The notes beneath the pieces were generated by a model. The model was not told where the DNA came from. It was given only the letters and a program-made list of their open reading frames with translations, and did not search any database. Below are positions 35,978 to 43,193 of a stretch of DNA of 64,000 nucleotides, one piece after another (within the stretch, counting starts at the first letter, position 1; the number at the start of each line of letters is the position of its first letter). The DNA is from Arenibacter palladensis. Lineage in GTDB: Bacteria; Bacteroidota; Bacteroidia; Flavobacteriales; Flavobacteriaceae. The position numbers and the translations under genes were made by a program. The DNA lies in the NCBI RefSeq assembly GCF_900129275.1, contig NZ_FQUX01000002.1, positions 189,795 to 253,794 on the forward strand, given 5' to 3'.

Positions 35978-36291
35978 AATTCATATATATGAACCAAACA
36001 ATGGCCTAAAATAGCTGGAATAATTTCAGTCCGTTTGCTTTAAGAGACTTTTCAATTATGGGATTGCTCACAGCTTCATGGAGTGCATCCCAGTTATTGT
36101 GATTTAATTCCAAAACTATAGGCAAAATATTAATTATCTTTACCGCTACTTCCTCCACAGCATATCCTGAACCTAATTTGGGCCATAAGATATAGTTCCA
36201 TTTTAGGAAATTGCAGGCATTAGGTTTATTAGTATGTTCAATATCCTTTTAAAATATTTGTTATTCTTTGTTATAGCATAGAAATAATCAT
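35978..36291 (-). other. Intergenic stretch with an open minus-strand frame lacking a start
   Basis: On the minus strand, a frame of about 79 codons is open from about 36245 to a TAG at 36006-36008, with coding-like composition (FLKWNYILWPKLGSGYAVEE, then VAVKIINILPIVLELNHNNW). It has no ATG and follows directly on a stop codon. It may be the tail of a broken gene. I do not recognise the family. Confidence 0.25.
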
Positions 36292-37104
36292 ATGCCATTA
36301 CTAGCATCAAGACAAAAAACCTCAATAGACGGTATAGCTATGAAGTTCGATATATATTCACCGATGGATATTTTAAAACCCTTTATCCTACGTTACGTAA
36401 TATCAGAAAATGAAATGCCAAGTGCATATAAAGTTTTTCCGTCTACTGGTTTAGTCGTCGGATTTCAATATAAAGGACAGCTTTCAACGCTAAAGGAAAA
36501 TGTGGAAAACAAACTCCGCAGCACGGGAATAACAGGAATTTCGGACAGCTATAAAACCTTTAAGAATTCCGCGGATATAGGAACAGTATTGGTGTATTTC
36601 ACCGAATTTGGATTTTGTCATTTTAATTCACATCCGGCAAACGAATTGTTCAACTTAAGCCTTCCGCTTGAGGATGTTTTTGATAAGAACAAGACAATGG
36701 AAGTTATGGAAAAATTGGTTCTTGCTACAACGGATATACAACGTGTCCAAATCGTTGAGGAATTTTTGTTATCCCAACTGAAGGACATTAAAAGGGACCT
36801 GCTTATAGAAGAGGCGGTCAAAATTATTTACCAGAGTAAAGGAACAATCAGAATAAAGGACTTAAACGAAAGGCTTTTCATCAGTCAAAGCCCATTTGAA
36901 AAACGTTTCAGAAAAGTAGTTGGAACAACACCAAAAAAATTTACTTCCATAGTGCGTTTCAATGCAGTTCTTGAAAGTCTTGGGAAAACCGAATCGCTTA
37001 CTAAAATCTGTTATGAAAATAGTTTTTTTGATCAAGCCCATTTCATCAAAAATTTTAAGCAATTTACCGGGGATACTCCTGAAAACTTTAAGCGATTCTT
37101 GTAG
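36292..37104 (+). CDS. AraC-family transcriptional regulator
   Basis: The 270-residue protein has an N-terminal ligand/dimerisation domain of the DUF6597 kind (PFILRYVISENEMPSAYKVF near residue 30, then GFQYKGQLS and ITGISDSYKTF) and a C-terminal pair of helix-turn-helix motifs: IRIKDLNERLFISQSPFEKR near residue 187 and LTKICYENSFFDQAHFIKNF near residue 240, ending PENFKRFL. An in-frame ATG at 36340 would also keep all domains. It is followed 65 bp later by a DUF1398 gene, a pair I regard as a likely regulator and target. Confidence 0.9.
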   Translation: MPLLASRQKTSIDGIAMKFDIYSPMDILKPFILRYVISENEMPSAYKVFPSTGLVVGFQYKGQLSTLKENVENKLRSTGITGISDSYKTFKNSADIGTVLVYFTEFGFCHFNSHPANELFNLSLPLEDVFDKNKTMEVMEKLVLATTDIQRVQIVEEFLLSQLKDIKRDLLIEEAVKIIYQSKGTIRIKDLNERLFISQSPFEKRFRKVVGTTPKKFTSIVRFNAVLESLGKTESLTKICYENSFFDQAHFIKNFKQFTGDTPENFKRFL

Positions 37105-37169
37105 ATAAACGATTTTTTACAATTAGATTGATTTTGGTCGTTGCACCTTTGAACTGTAATCTTAATTTA

Positions 37170-37583
37170 ATGACAATGAGAAATCAACAACTTCTTTTTA
37201 CAGGAGATCAAATTAGTGAAGCACATGGCAAAGTAAAATCGGGTGCAGACTTTCCTGCATACATTCAGGACCTAAAAGAATTAGGGGTTACCCATTATGA
37301 AACCTTTGTGGAGGACGGACATACGGATTATTTTGGCTACAATGGCCACAAAATAACATCTGCCCCTAAGTACTCAAACTTACCCATTACAGAAACATCA
37401 AATAAAAAACAATTTCAAACGGACTTAAAACTTCATCAGGAAGGTAAAACAGATTATCCAACTTTTTGCAAAGACTGTGCAAAATCGGGTATTAAAAAAT
37501 GGGCTGTTCATATGGCCAAAATGACCTGTACATATTACGATAAAGCAGTTAATAGAATATTGGTAGAGCAAATTCCGAAATAA
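37170..37583 (+). CDS. DUF1398-family protein
   Basis: I use the ATG at 37170 (137 residues), ignoring a 14-codon TTG extension. The sequence contains the family pattern: SGADFPAYIQDLKELGVTHY near residue 22, ETFVEDGHTDYFGYNGHKI, and HQEGKTDYPTFCKDCAKSGI near residue 90, ending CTYYDKAVNRILVEQIP. DUF1398 proteins are small cytoplasmic proteins without a known reaction (one E. coli relative is an envelope-stress-linked YbcV). The CKDC motif with KW could hint at a metal or redox role, which I cannot verify. It stands directly downstream of an AraC gene. Confidence 0.85.
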   Translation: MTMRNQQLLFTGDQISEAHGKVKSGADFPAYIQDLKELGVTHYETFVEDGHTDYFGYNGHKITSAPKYSNLPITETSNKKQFQTDLKLHQEGKTDYPTFCKDCAKSGIKKWAVHMAKMTCTYYDKAVNRILVEQIPK

Positions 37584-37610
37584 AACCGGTAACAACATTT
37601 TATAAAAATA

Positions 37611-37646
37611 AAAGCGGCTTTGGTACTTTTTCAAAGTCGCTTTTTT
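37611..37646 (+). terminator. Terminator after the DUF1398 gene
   Basis: AAAGCGGCTTTG (37611-37622) pairs with CAAAGTCGCTTT (37632-37643), one G.T pair, 9-nt loop, followed by a T-run. Confidence 0.88.
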
Positions 37647-37769
37647 ATATTTACGGGCAGTCCCTAAGGGTAAGGAAACAATATAAAATTTGTAACCAAT
37701 CTTTTACACTCCTTGGCATCATGGATGGCCAAAACACTGTTAACCTTTATAGAAAGAGAATTAGATACT

Positions 37770-39260
37770 ATGAAAAATGTTACTTTTTTAATTGTCGGAT
37801 TATTGCTTTGTACTCTTATAGTAAATGCGCAGGATAGAAATATTGCTGTGGACACCACTGTAATAACTGCCCACACCGCAACAATTAATGGCGCTAAAAT
37901 AGCATATACTGCAACAACAGGGATGCAGCCCGTTTGGGATGAATCAGGAAAACCAATCGCTACGCTTTTCTATACTTATTACAAAAAATCGACCGGCGAA
38001 AACCTTGATCGCCGTCCTTTATTAATCTCATTCAATGGAGGGCCCGGTTCAGCTTCTGTTTGGATGCATATTGCCTACACTGGTCCAAAAGTGTTGAATA
38101 TCGATGACGAAGGATACCCCGTTCAACCTTACGGGGTTCGTGAAAACCCCAATTCCATTTTGGATGTTGCGGACATAGTCTATGTAAATCCAGTAAATAC
38201 AGGGTATTCCAGAACAATTCCAGCCAGCGGGGATGAAGTAAAAAGAGATAAGTTTTTTGGGATAAATGCAGACATACAATATTTGGCCGAATGGTTGAAC
38301 ACCTTCATTACCCGAAATGAACGATGGACTTCCCCTAAATATATTATTGGAGAAAGTTATGGTGGTACTAGAGTAGCAGGACTGGCATTGGAATTACAGG
38401 AAAAGCAATGGATGTATCTCAACGGTGTAATAATGGTTTCTCCTGCAGATTATAAGGTATTTAAATCTGACAGCCCAATTTCATCATCTTTTAATCTGCC
38501 GTATTTTACTGCTGCCGCATGGTACCATAAAGCTCTTCCGGTTACCCTACAACAAAAGGACCTATTGGATATATTGCCCGAAGCCGAAGAATTTACTCTA
38601 AACACCTTAATGCCAGCATTGGCCAGGGGAGGTTCTCTACCTATAGCCGAAAAACAAAAAATAGCGGCAAAGATGGCCTACTACTCAGGCCTTTCTGAAA
38701 AATCCATATTGCAGCACAATCTAGATGTACCTACAAATTTTTTCTGGAAAGAATTGTTACGGGATAAAACTGGCAACACTATCGGTAGATTGGATTCACG
38801 CTATTTGGGTCTGGATAGGGCAGAGGCTGGCACAGAGCCCGATTACAATGCGGAACTTACCTCATGGTTGCACTCCTTTACACCGGCCATCAATTTTTAC
38901 ATTCGGGAGAACTTAAAATTCAAAACCGACATAAAATACAATATGTTTGGAGCTGTACACCCTTGGGACGATAAAAACAATAATACCAGGGAGAATTTAA
39001 GAAAAGCAATGGCCGTTAACCCATATCTGAATGTGCTGTTTCAGACAGGCTATTTTGATGGTGCTACCACATATTTCACCTCTAAATATACCATGTGGCA
39101 AATAGACCCAAGCGGAAAAATGAAAGATCGTTTAAGTTTTAAAGGGTATAGAAGTGGACATATGATGTATTTACGTAAGGCAGATCTAAAAACCGCCAAT
39201 GATGATATAAGGGAGTTTATCAAAAAAAGTTTGCCAAATGGGCAATCGGCTAAATATTAA
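37770..39260 (+). CDS. Secreted serine carboxypeptidase, S10 family
   Basis: I start at the ATG at 37770 (496 residues) because it creates a clean signal peptide ending IVNAQ; the upstream TTG extension does not. The enzyme shows S10 signatures: ISFNGGPGSASVWMH near residue 92, VNPVNTGYSR near residue 150, the nucleophile Ser in IGESYGGTRVAG near residue 196, a catalytic Asp region LFQTGYFDGATTYF near residue 430 and the His in YRSGHMMYLR near residue 466. It should remove C-terminal amino acids from peptides in the periplasm. It is preceded by a terminator and appears monocistronic. Confidence 0.92.
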   Translation: MKNVTFLIVGLLLCTLIVNAQDRNIAVDTTVITAHTATINGAKIAYTATTGMQPVWDESGKPIATLFYTYYKKSTGENLDRRPLLISFNGGPGSASVWMHIAYTGPKVLNIDDEGYPVQPYGVRENPNSILDVADIVYVNPVNTGYSRTIPASGDEVKRDKFFGINADIQYLAEWLNTFITRNERWTSPKYIIGESYGGTRVAGLALELQEKQWMYLNGVIMVSPADYKVFKSDSPISSSFNLPYFTAAAWYHKALPVTLQQKDLLDILPEAEEFTLNTLMPALARGGSLPIAEKQKIAAKMAYYSGLSEKSILQHNLDVPTNFFWKELLRDKTGNTIGRLDSRYLGLDRAEAGTEPDYNAELTSWLHSFTPAINFYIRENLKFKTDIKYNMFGAVHPWDDKNNNTRENLRKAMAVNPYLNVLFQTGYFDGATTYFTSKYTMWQIDPSGKMKDRLSFKGYRSGHMMYLRKADLKTANDDIREFIKKSLPNGQSAKY

Positions 39261-39389
39261 TTACACGTTTTTTGGGCAGAAATCAGTACCTATGATAATA
39301 GCGTTACACAAGCATAAGACTCTTATACTATCAACGATAAATCGGTTTAACGATTTGTTGACCAATGGTTTGGGCTAGTCCTAAAAATT

Positions 39390-39545
39390 CACTGCACTTC
39401 GGTGTTGTGTCCAAGTAAGACTAACTTAGACAAAAATGGAAACCATAACAATCTGGCTCTTGTTATGGTTTCCTTACGCCTATTAGAAATAAACTTCCGA
39501 GGCTCCGGAAAACAAAAAACCCTCAACTTTCGTTGTGGGTTTCCT
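39390..39545. repeat. Cluster of four hairpins in a gene-free region
   Basis: Four inverted repeats follow each other: a CACTGCAC/GTGTTGTG stem with a TTCG tetraloop (39390-39409), a perfect 14-bp stem GGAAACCATAACAA (39439-39452) with TTGTTATGGTTTCC (39461-39474), TTCCG/CGGAA (39495-39510), and AAACCCTCAAC with GTTGTGGGTTT (39517-39542) followed by CCTTTT. The 14-bp and the last one look like intrinsic terminators, perhaps of genes on opposite strands, but the number exceeds what the flanking genes need. The region 39261-39810 holds no recognisable gene. Confidence 0.6.
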
Positions 39546-39810
39546 TTTGCGGAGATATTGGCATTACAACCTTTAACGTTTCCCAATATCGCATAAAATA
39601 AAAACTGGTTAGTTATTACTCTAACAAAGCATTGTAAGGGTGCTTGTAGATTCGTAACTGCCGCAACACGGGGCTTTAAACTACGCTATTTTCCTTAATG
39701 TCCATTTATTTATTCCAATAGGGAAGTTTTGCCAATTAAGGGGGATTTCTTGCCTAACCTTCGTCCTATCCCTTCTCATAAATTTGCTCTTTAATCTTAA
39801 ATATTTAATT

Positions 39811-40128
39811 ATGAAAAAAGTAGAAAACAAGAAGGATTATGATAATTTAATAGCCCAGAAAAAACCCGTGTTGTTGGATTTTTACGCAGACTGGTGTCCT
39901 CCATGTCAGGCACTATTACCTATCGTCGAAAAACTCTCAGAAGAGTATAAAGGAAGTGTTGAAATTCAAAAAGTAAATATCGATGAAAACAAGGAATTAG
40001 CGTCACAATTTCAAGTGAGAAGTATTCCCGCATTATTCTTTATCAAGAATGAAGAAATAGTAGATCGAGTAATTGGATTAACCTCTGATAGTGTATTAAG
40101 GGAAAAATTAACGAAAATCATTAATTAA
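39811..40128 (+). CDS. Thioredoxin
   Basis: The 105-residue protein starts at the ATG at 39811 (a 9-codon TTG-type extension upstream is unlikely). It has the active site FYADWCPPCQAL near residue 27, where CGPC of classical thioredoxin is CPPC, the conserved cis-Pro in RSIPALFFIKNEE near residue 70, and a normal single-domain length. It is a cytoplasmic disulfide reductase. A 52-codon frame starts 11 bp after its stop. The CPPC version is common in Bacteroidetes thioredoxins. Confidence 0.93.
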   Translation: MKKVENKKDYDNLIAQKKPVLLDFYADWCPPCQALLPIVEKLSEEYKGSVEIQKVNIDENKELASQFQVRSIPALFFIKNEEIVDRVIGLTSDSVLREKLTKIIN

Positions 40129-40139
40129 AAGCAAGTTAT

Positions 40140-40298
40140 ATGAAGAAAGTTAGCCATTTGAAATTATTGTTATTAGGAGTATTGAATCTAAAAGAGGAAA
40201 TAATACATGATTCCAATGATACTAAGAAGTATTGTGATGGACAGGCACATCATGATTTTTATTGTCCAGACAAAATGTCCTATGTTTTAGTAGATTAA
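40140..40298 (+). CDS. Small hypothetical protein (52 aa) after thioredoxin
   Basis: From the ATG at 40140 the frame runs 52 codons: MKKVSHLKLLLLGVLNLKEE, then a polar tail with CDGQAHHDFYCPD. Spacing of 11 bp from the thioredoxin stop suggests translation coupling, and a stable hairpin follows at 40349. Two cysteines 10 residues apart around a HH pair could bind metal, but I recognise no family, and the length could equally mark a broken gene. Confidence 0.35.
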   Translation: MKKVSHLKLLLLGVLNLKEEIIHDSNDTKKYCDGQAHHDFYCPDKMSYVLVD

Positions 40299-40875
40299 CG
40301 TAGATGAGAATATAGATTAGAATCCGATAATATTTAAATCAGAGTTGGGTAAGGAGTTGTTTAGAGACACAATTCCTTACTCAAATATAAATCAGTTTTC
40401 AATATTCCATACCTGTATTTGGTATTAGGCCAGTAGTTCCAATACGTTGGAATTAGTTGGTTTGTAGAGTTAAGTTATTAAGACTTTATATATGCAATGC
40501 AAATGTGGTTCTTTGGTCCACTTATAGATATTAGAAAGACTTTAGAATCAATTTTAATTTGTGCCAGAATGAACATGGAATTCATAAAACACAGGAAATA
40601 AAAAATAGTCCAATATAAATTTGGGTTTTAGTGGGCAATAAAAAAATGTGGTTCGAAACATAGAGGTCATCTACTTTTATTTTCAAACCACATTTTGCAT
40701 AATAAAACTATTGTCTAATAAGAACCTTGTTTGGAAAATAATATATTGGTTTAAGTAAAGAACATAATTCTAACCTAAATTGATCTTATATAGATTTACA
40801 ATTGAAATAAATTTAAAAAACAATTAGGGTAAGAATTATACCTACTATTTTCCCTATATCTTAATGCGAATTCTT
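40299..40875. other. Gene-free stretch with three hairpins
   Basis: Hairpin A at 40349-40380 has a 14-bp stem (GTAAGGAGTTGTTT with ACACAATTCCTTAC), one mismatch and an AGAG loop. Hairpin B at 40437-40452 is TTCCAA-TACG-TTGGAA. Hairpin C at 40643-40696 has a 16-bp stem with one mismatch (AAAATGTGGTTCGAAA with TTTCAAACCACATTTT) and T/A runs on both sides, so it can terminate the isochorismatase transcript from the right and anything from the left. No gene is visible. Confidence 0.5.
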
Positions 40876-41610
40876 TTATTTGTTAAGCAACTGTTCAAGT
40901 TCTTGTGTGGTAAAAACTTTGCTGGAAACCATTTTGTAATTGGTCTGGGCGGCCTGGTTCCCGTCCAAGCCAGGTAATTTGGCAGAACCTGTGGCATCGC
41001 CCACCACTGCTACCTCAAAACCAGCCTCGATAAGGTCCCTCATATGGGATTCGGCACAAAGGTTCCCGGACATCCCGGCCAAGATCACCTTGTCTATTTT
41101 TTGCTTCCTTAACTGCAGGGCCAGATCATTGGACTCGGGACCAAATACCTTATGGGGACTTGTAACAACCACCCTATCCTTTTTGATGTATTTTTTATAC
41201 CTTGGAAGCCAGTCCGCTCCAGACCCCTCGAAACCCTTTACGTTCAACTGGTCCCCACGGTCGAACATGGAAATGTTGTGCATCAACTTTTCCAAGGCAC
41301 CCTCGAACTTCCATAAATGGTCGTGCACATAATAATAATGTGGGGAGATAAAAACGGGGATATCGTGTTTTTCACCAAGTTTAAAAATTGTTTCCAAATT
41401 TTCAATGGTATTGTTCTCCTTTACGCTTTCTCCCACGGCTCCCCAAGCCACTCCCTGAGGGCTCAAAAAATCGTTCTGTGGATCCGTAATTACAATTGCC
41501 GTATTCCCGTCGATCACAAAACCAGGTTCCGGTAGTTGGGCAATTAAGTCATTGAATGACGTTATTAAAAACGCTAGTAATAAAATTGATTTAAAAAATG
41601 TAGTTTGCAT
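40876..41610 (-). CDS. Exported isochorismatase-family cysteine hydrolase, copy 1
   Basis: The 244-residue protein has a signal peptide ending LIAQ (residue 25), unusual in a family that is normally cytoplasmic. The catalytic triad region is visible: Asp in VITDPQNDFL near residue 42, Lys in TSPHKVFG near residue 150 and Cys in AGMSGNLCAESH near residue 182. An unusual insert, SPHYYYVHDHLWKFEG near residue 88, is shared with two other copies in this window. The mature part differs from copy 3 at only about six positions, while their signal peptides are unrelated. Substrate unknown; hydrolysis of an amide or ester such as an isochorismate-like or nicotinamide-like compound is typical of the fold. 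Confidence 0.9.
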   Translation of the reverse strand: MQTTFFKSILLLAFLITSFNDLIAQLPEPGFVIDGNTAIVITDPQNDFLSPQGVAWGAVGESVKENNTIENLETIFKLGEKHDIPVFISPHYYYVHDHLWKFEGALEKLMHNISMFDRGDQLNVKGFEGSGADWLPRYKKYIKKDRVVVTSPHKVFGPESNDLALQLRKQKIDKVILAGMSGNLCAESHMRDLIEAGFEVAVVGDATGSAKLPGLDGNQAAQTNYKMVSSKVFTTQELEQLLNK

Positions 41611-41717
41611 AATATATGTATTAAAGATTAAAATGTATTTGTATTTGAAATGAAGAGCATATCAATCGCTACTACTAATTAATAAGTTGACGTTCTCACG
41701 GGTATTATACGCTCGTA

Positions 41718-41870
41718 CTATATAAATAACCCTGTGTCATCGCAAACTTCCTGCATGTCAGCAAGGTTTTCATAAGGTTTTTCTTTTTCACAATCATCCG
41801 AAATCACAATCTTTGTCTTTTGCTTGTTGGCCATTTTTAATAGTAATTTTATGTTGTTTTTTAAGTTCAT
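41718..41870 (-). CDS. Small hypothetical protein (50 aa) between AraC and hydrolase genes
   Basis: The minus-strand frame from the ATG at 41868-41870 gives MNLKNNIKLLLKMANKQKTK, then IVISDDCEKEKPYENLADMQ and EVCDDTGLFI, 50 residues. It lies in the same direction as, and between, the AraC regulator and the isochorismatase gene. The N-terminal half is basic and the C-terminal half acidic with two cysteines. No family recognised; real expression is uncertain. Confidence 0.4.
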   Translation of the reverse strand: MNLKNNIKLLLKMANKQKTKIVISDDCEKEKPYENLADMQEVCDDTGLFI

Positions 41871-42000
41871 GGTATTTATTTTTTTATGATTAAGTTGCTG
41901 TGTACAGCATTTTGTACCCTTTTACTTTGTTAATTGGTTTTCTATTATCAAATTGAGGTAAGTCGTATTTGATATATCTTTAAAAAGTGTATTAAAAAGT

Positions 42001-42783
42001 TCATGCGGATAACATGCCAATTTGATAGGCTTTTCTAAATTTTAATGGGGGTACGCCAAAATTTGTTTTGAATAATTGGGAGAAGTGACTTGGATTATCG
42101 CATCCAACACCCATTCCTATTTGGATAATACTTTCTTCTGTTGAAATGAGAAGTTTTTTTGCTTGTTCCAATTTTAGCCTCATTATGAATTGGTGGGGAG
42201 TTTCTCCAGTTGTTTTTTTGAACACTCTTATAAAATGGTGTATGCTCAATCGGGCCACTTTAGCTAATTCAGAGGTAAGAATTGGACGATCTATATGTTT
42301 TATAACATAATGTTGTATTTTCTGAATAATAAAAGGCGTCAATCCCATTTGTAAGTTACAACTTATCTCTTTCTGCAAATAGTACCTTTTTACCAATAGG
42401 TCTGCCATGGTAGCAATCATATTTTCCAGATAGGACTTATCTTCATTTGGACATAATAGTAGTTCCTGTACCAGATAGAGGGCAAGTTGATTGCTTAAGG
42501 GACTATCCAGAATAGGTAAAGGTTGGAAATTCTCGGTTTCCATTTCAGGTGTCATCGATCCAAAAACACCGTTATACGAACCCAACACTAGAGGAGTATT
42601 AGGCTTGAAATTGGGCATAGGATGCAAAGTATAGATAAATTGGTATTTCTCACCGGACACCGATGCTTCCTTTGATTTTTGCCCATCTTTTATTATAAAT
42701 AGGATAATTGGGTATTTGTGTACAAGATTTTTGATAGATTTCCTGTCTAATATTCCCTGGTGGATATGGCTTACGTATTTCAT
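42001..42783 (-). CDS. AraC-family transcriptional regulator
   Basis: The 260-residue protein has a poorly conserved N-terminal half and a clear C-terminal AraC domain: ILTSELAKVARLSIHHFIRV near residue 178, FKKTTGETPHQFIMRLKLEQ, and IIQIGMGVGCDNPSHFSQLF near residue 220, ending PPLKFRKAYQIG. It resembles the group that precedes inducible enzyme genes. On the same strand downstream lie the 50-residue gene and the exported isochorismatase, which it may activate. The effector is unknown. Confidence 0.9.
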   Translation of the reverse strand: MKYVSHIHQGILDRKSIKNLVHKYPIILFIIKDGQKSKEASVSGEKYQFIYTLHPMPNFKPNTPLVLGSYNGVFGSMTPEMETENFQPLPILDSPLSNQLALYLVQELLLCPNEDKSYLENMIATMADLLVKRYYLQKEISCNLQMGLTPFIIQKIQHYVIKHIDRPILTSELAKVARLSIHHFIRVFKKTTGETPHQFIMRLKLEQAKKLLISTEESIIQIGMGVGCDNPSHFSQLFKTNFGVPPLKFRKAYQIGMLSA

Positions 42784-42972
42784 GATTTCTTTTTTTGACG
42801 GTTTGCAAATTGTTTTTGAAACGTCCCATAGTACCGGTTTGTTGGAAACGTTTCGATGAGTCTTTAGGTTTGTTCACTAGTTTTTTAGACTTGTGTTTTA
42901 ACCTGTGCTATTAAGGTGTATCCTGCAGGTTCCACAAATAGTACAATTCAAAAGTAATACGCTCCCTACCGC

Positions 42973-43110
42973 TTACCTAGCCACTTTTTCCCAGTGAAGA
43001 TGATTTTCTTCCCAAAGTGCGGGCAAAGGTTGAATTTTGTCATTTTGATAGTTTTCTATGCTCGTATTTGTCGTTTTTTCAGGTCTTAAATCTAGTTGGC
43101 CTACTAACAT
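42973..43110 (-). CDS. Possible small protein or gene remnant (45 aa)
   Basis: From an ATG at 43108-43110 the minus strand reads MLVGQLDLRPEKTTNTSIEN and YQNDKIQPLPALWEENHLHW, then EKVAR and stop, 45 residues. Composition looks like the C-terminal tail of a protein, and five further codons (ATLRR) are open upstream of the ATG before a stop. No family recognised. It lies between the AraC gene and the hybrid kinase gene, with no clear promoter. Confidence 0.3.
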   Translation of the reverse strand: MLVGQLDLRPEKTTNTSIENYQNDKIQPLPALWEENHLHWEKVAR

Positions 43111-43193
43111 TCTTCTTAACGTAGCCGTTTAGCTTCTTATCGTTCCAGTCAATTAAACAGAAATTAGTAAATTGTATTCCAAATAGATAGCTC

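Noticed and set aside
39389-39596. Two opposite open frames of about 65 codons over the hairpin cluster
   Set aside because: They read through inverted repeats, have no protein motif and mirror each other; the DNA-level hairpins explain the region better.
39545-39600. tRNA remnant or attachment site next to the hairpins
   Set aside because: Only about 8 bases (TCTCCGCA on the minus strand) resemble a tRNA end; there is no T-loop sequence, so it is noted but not called.
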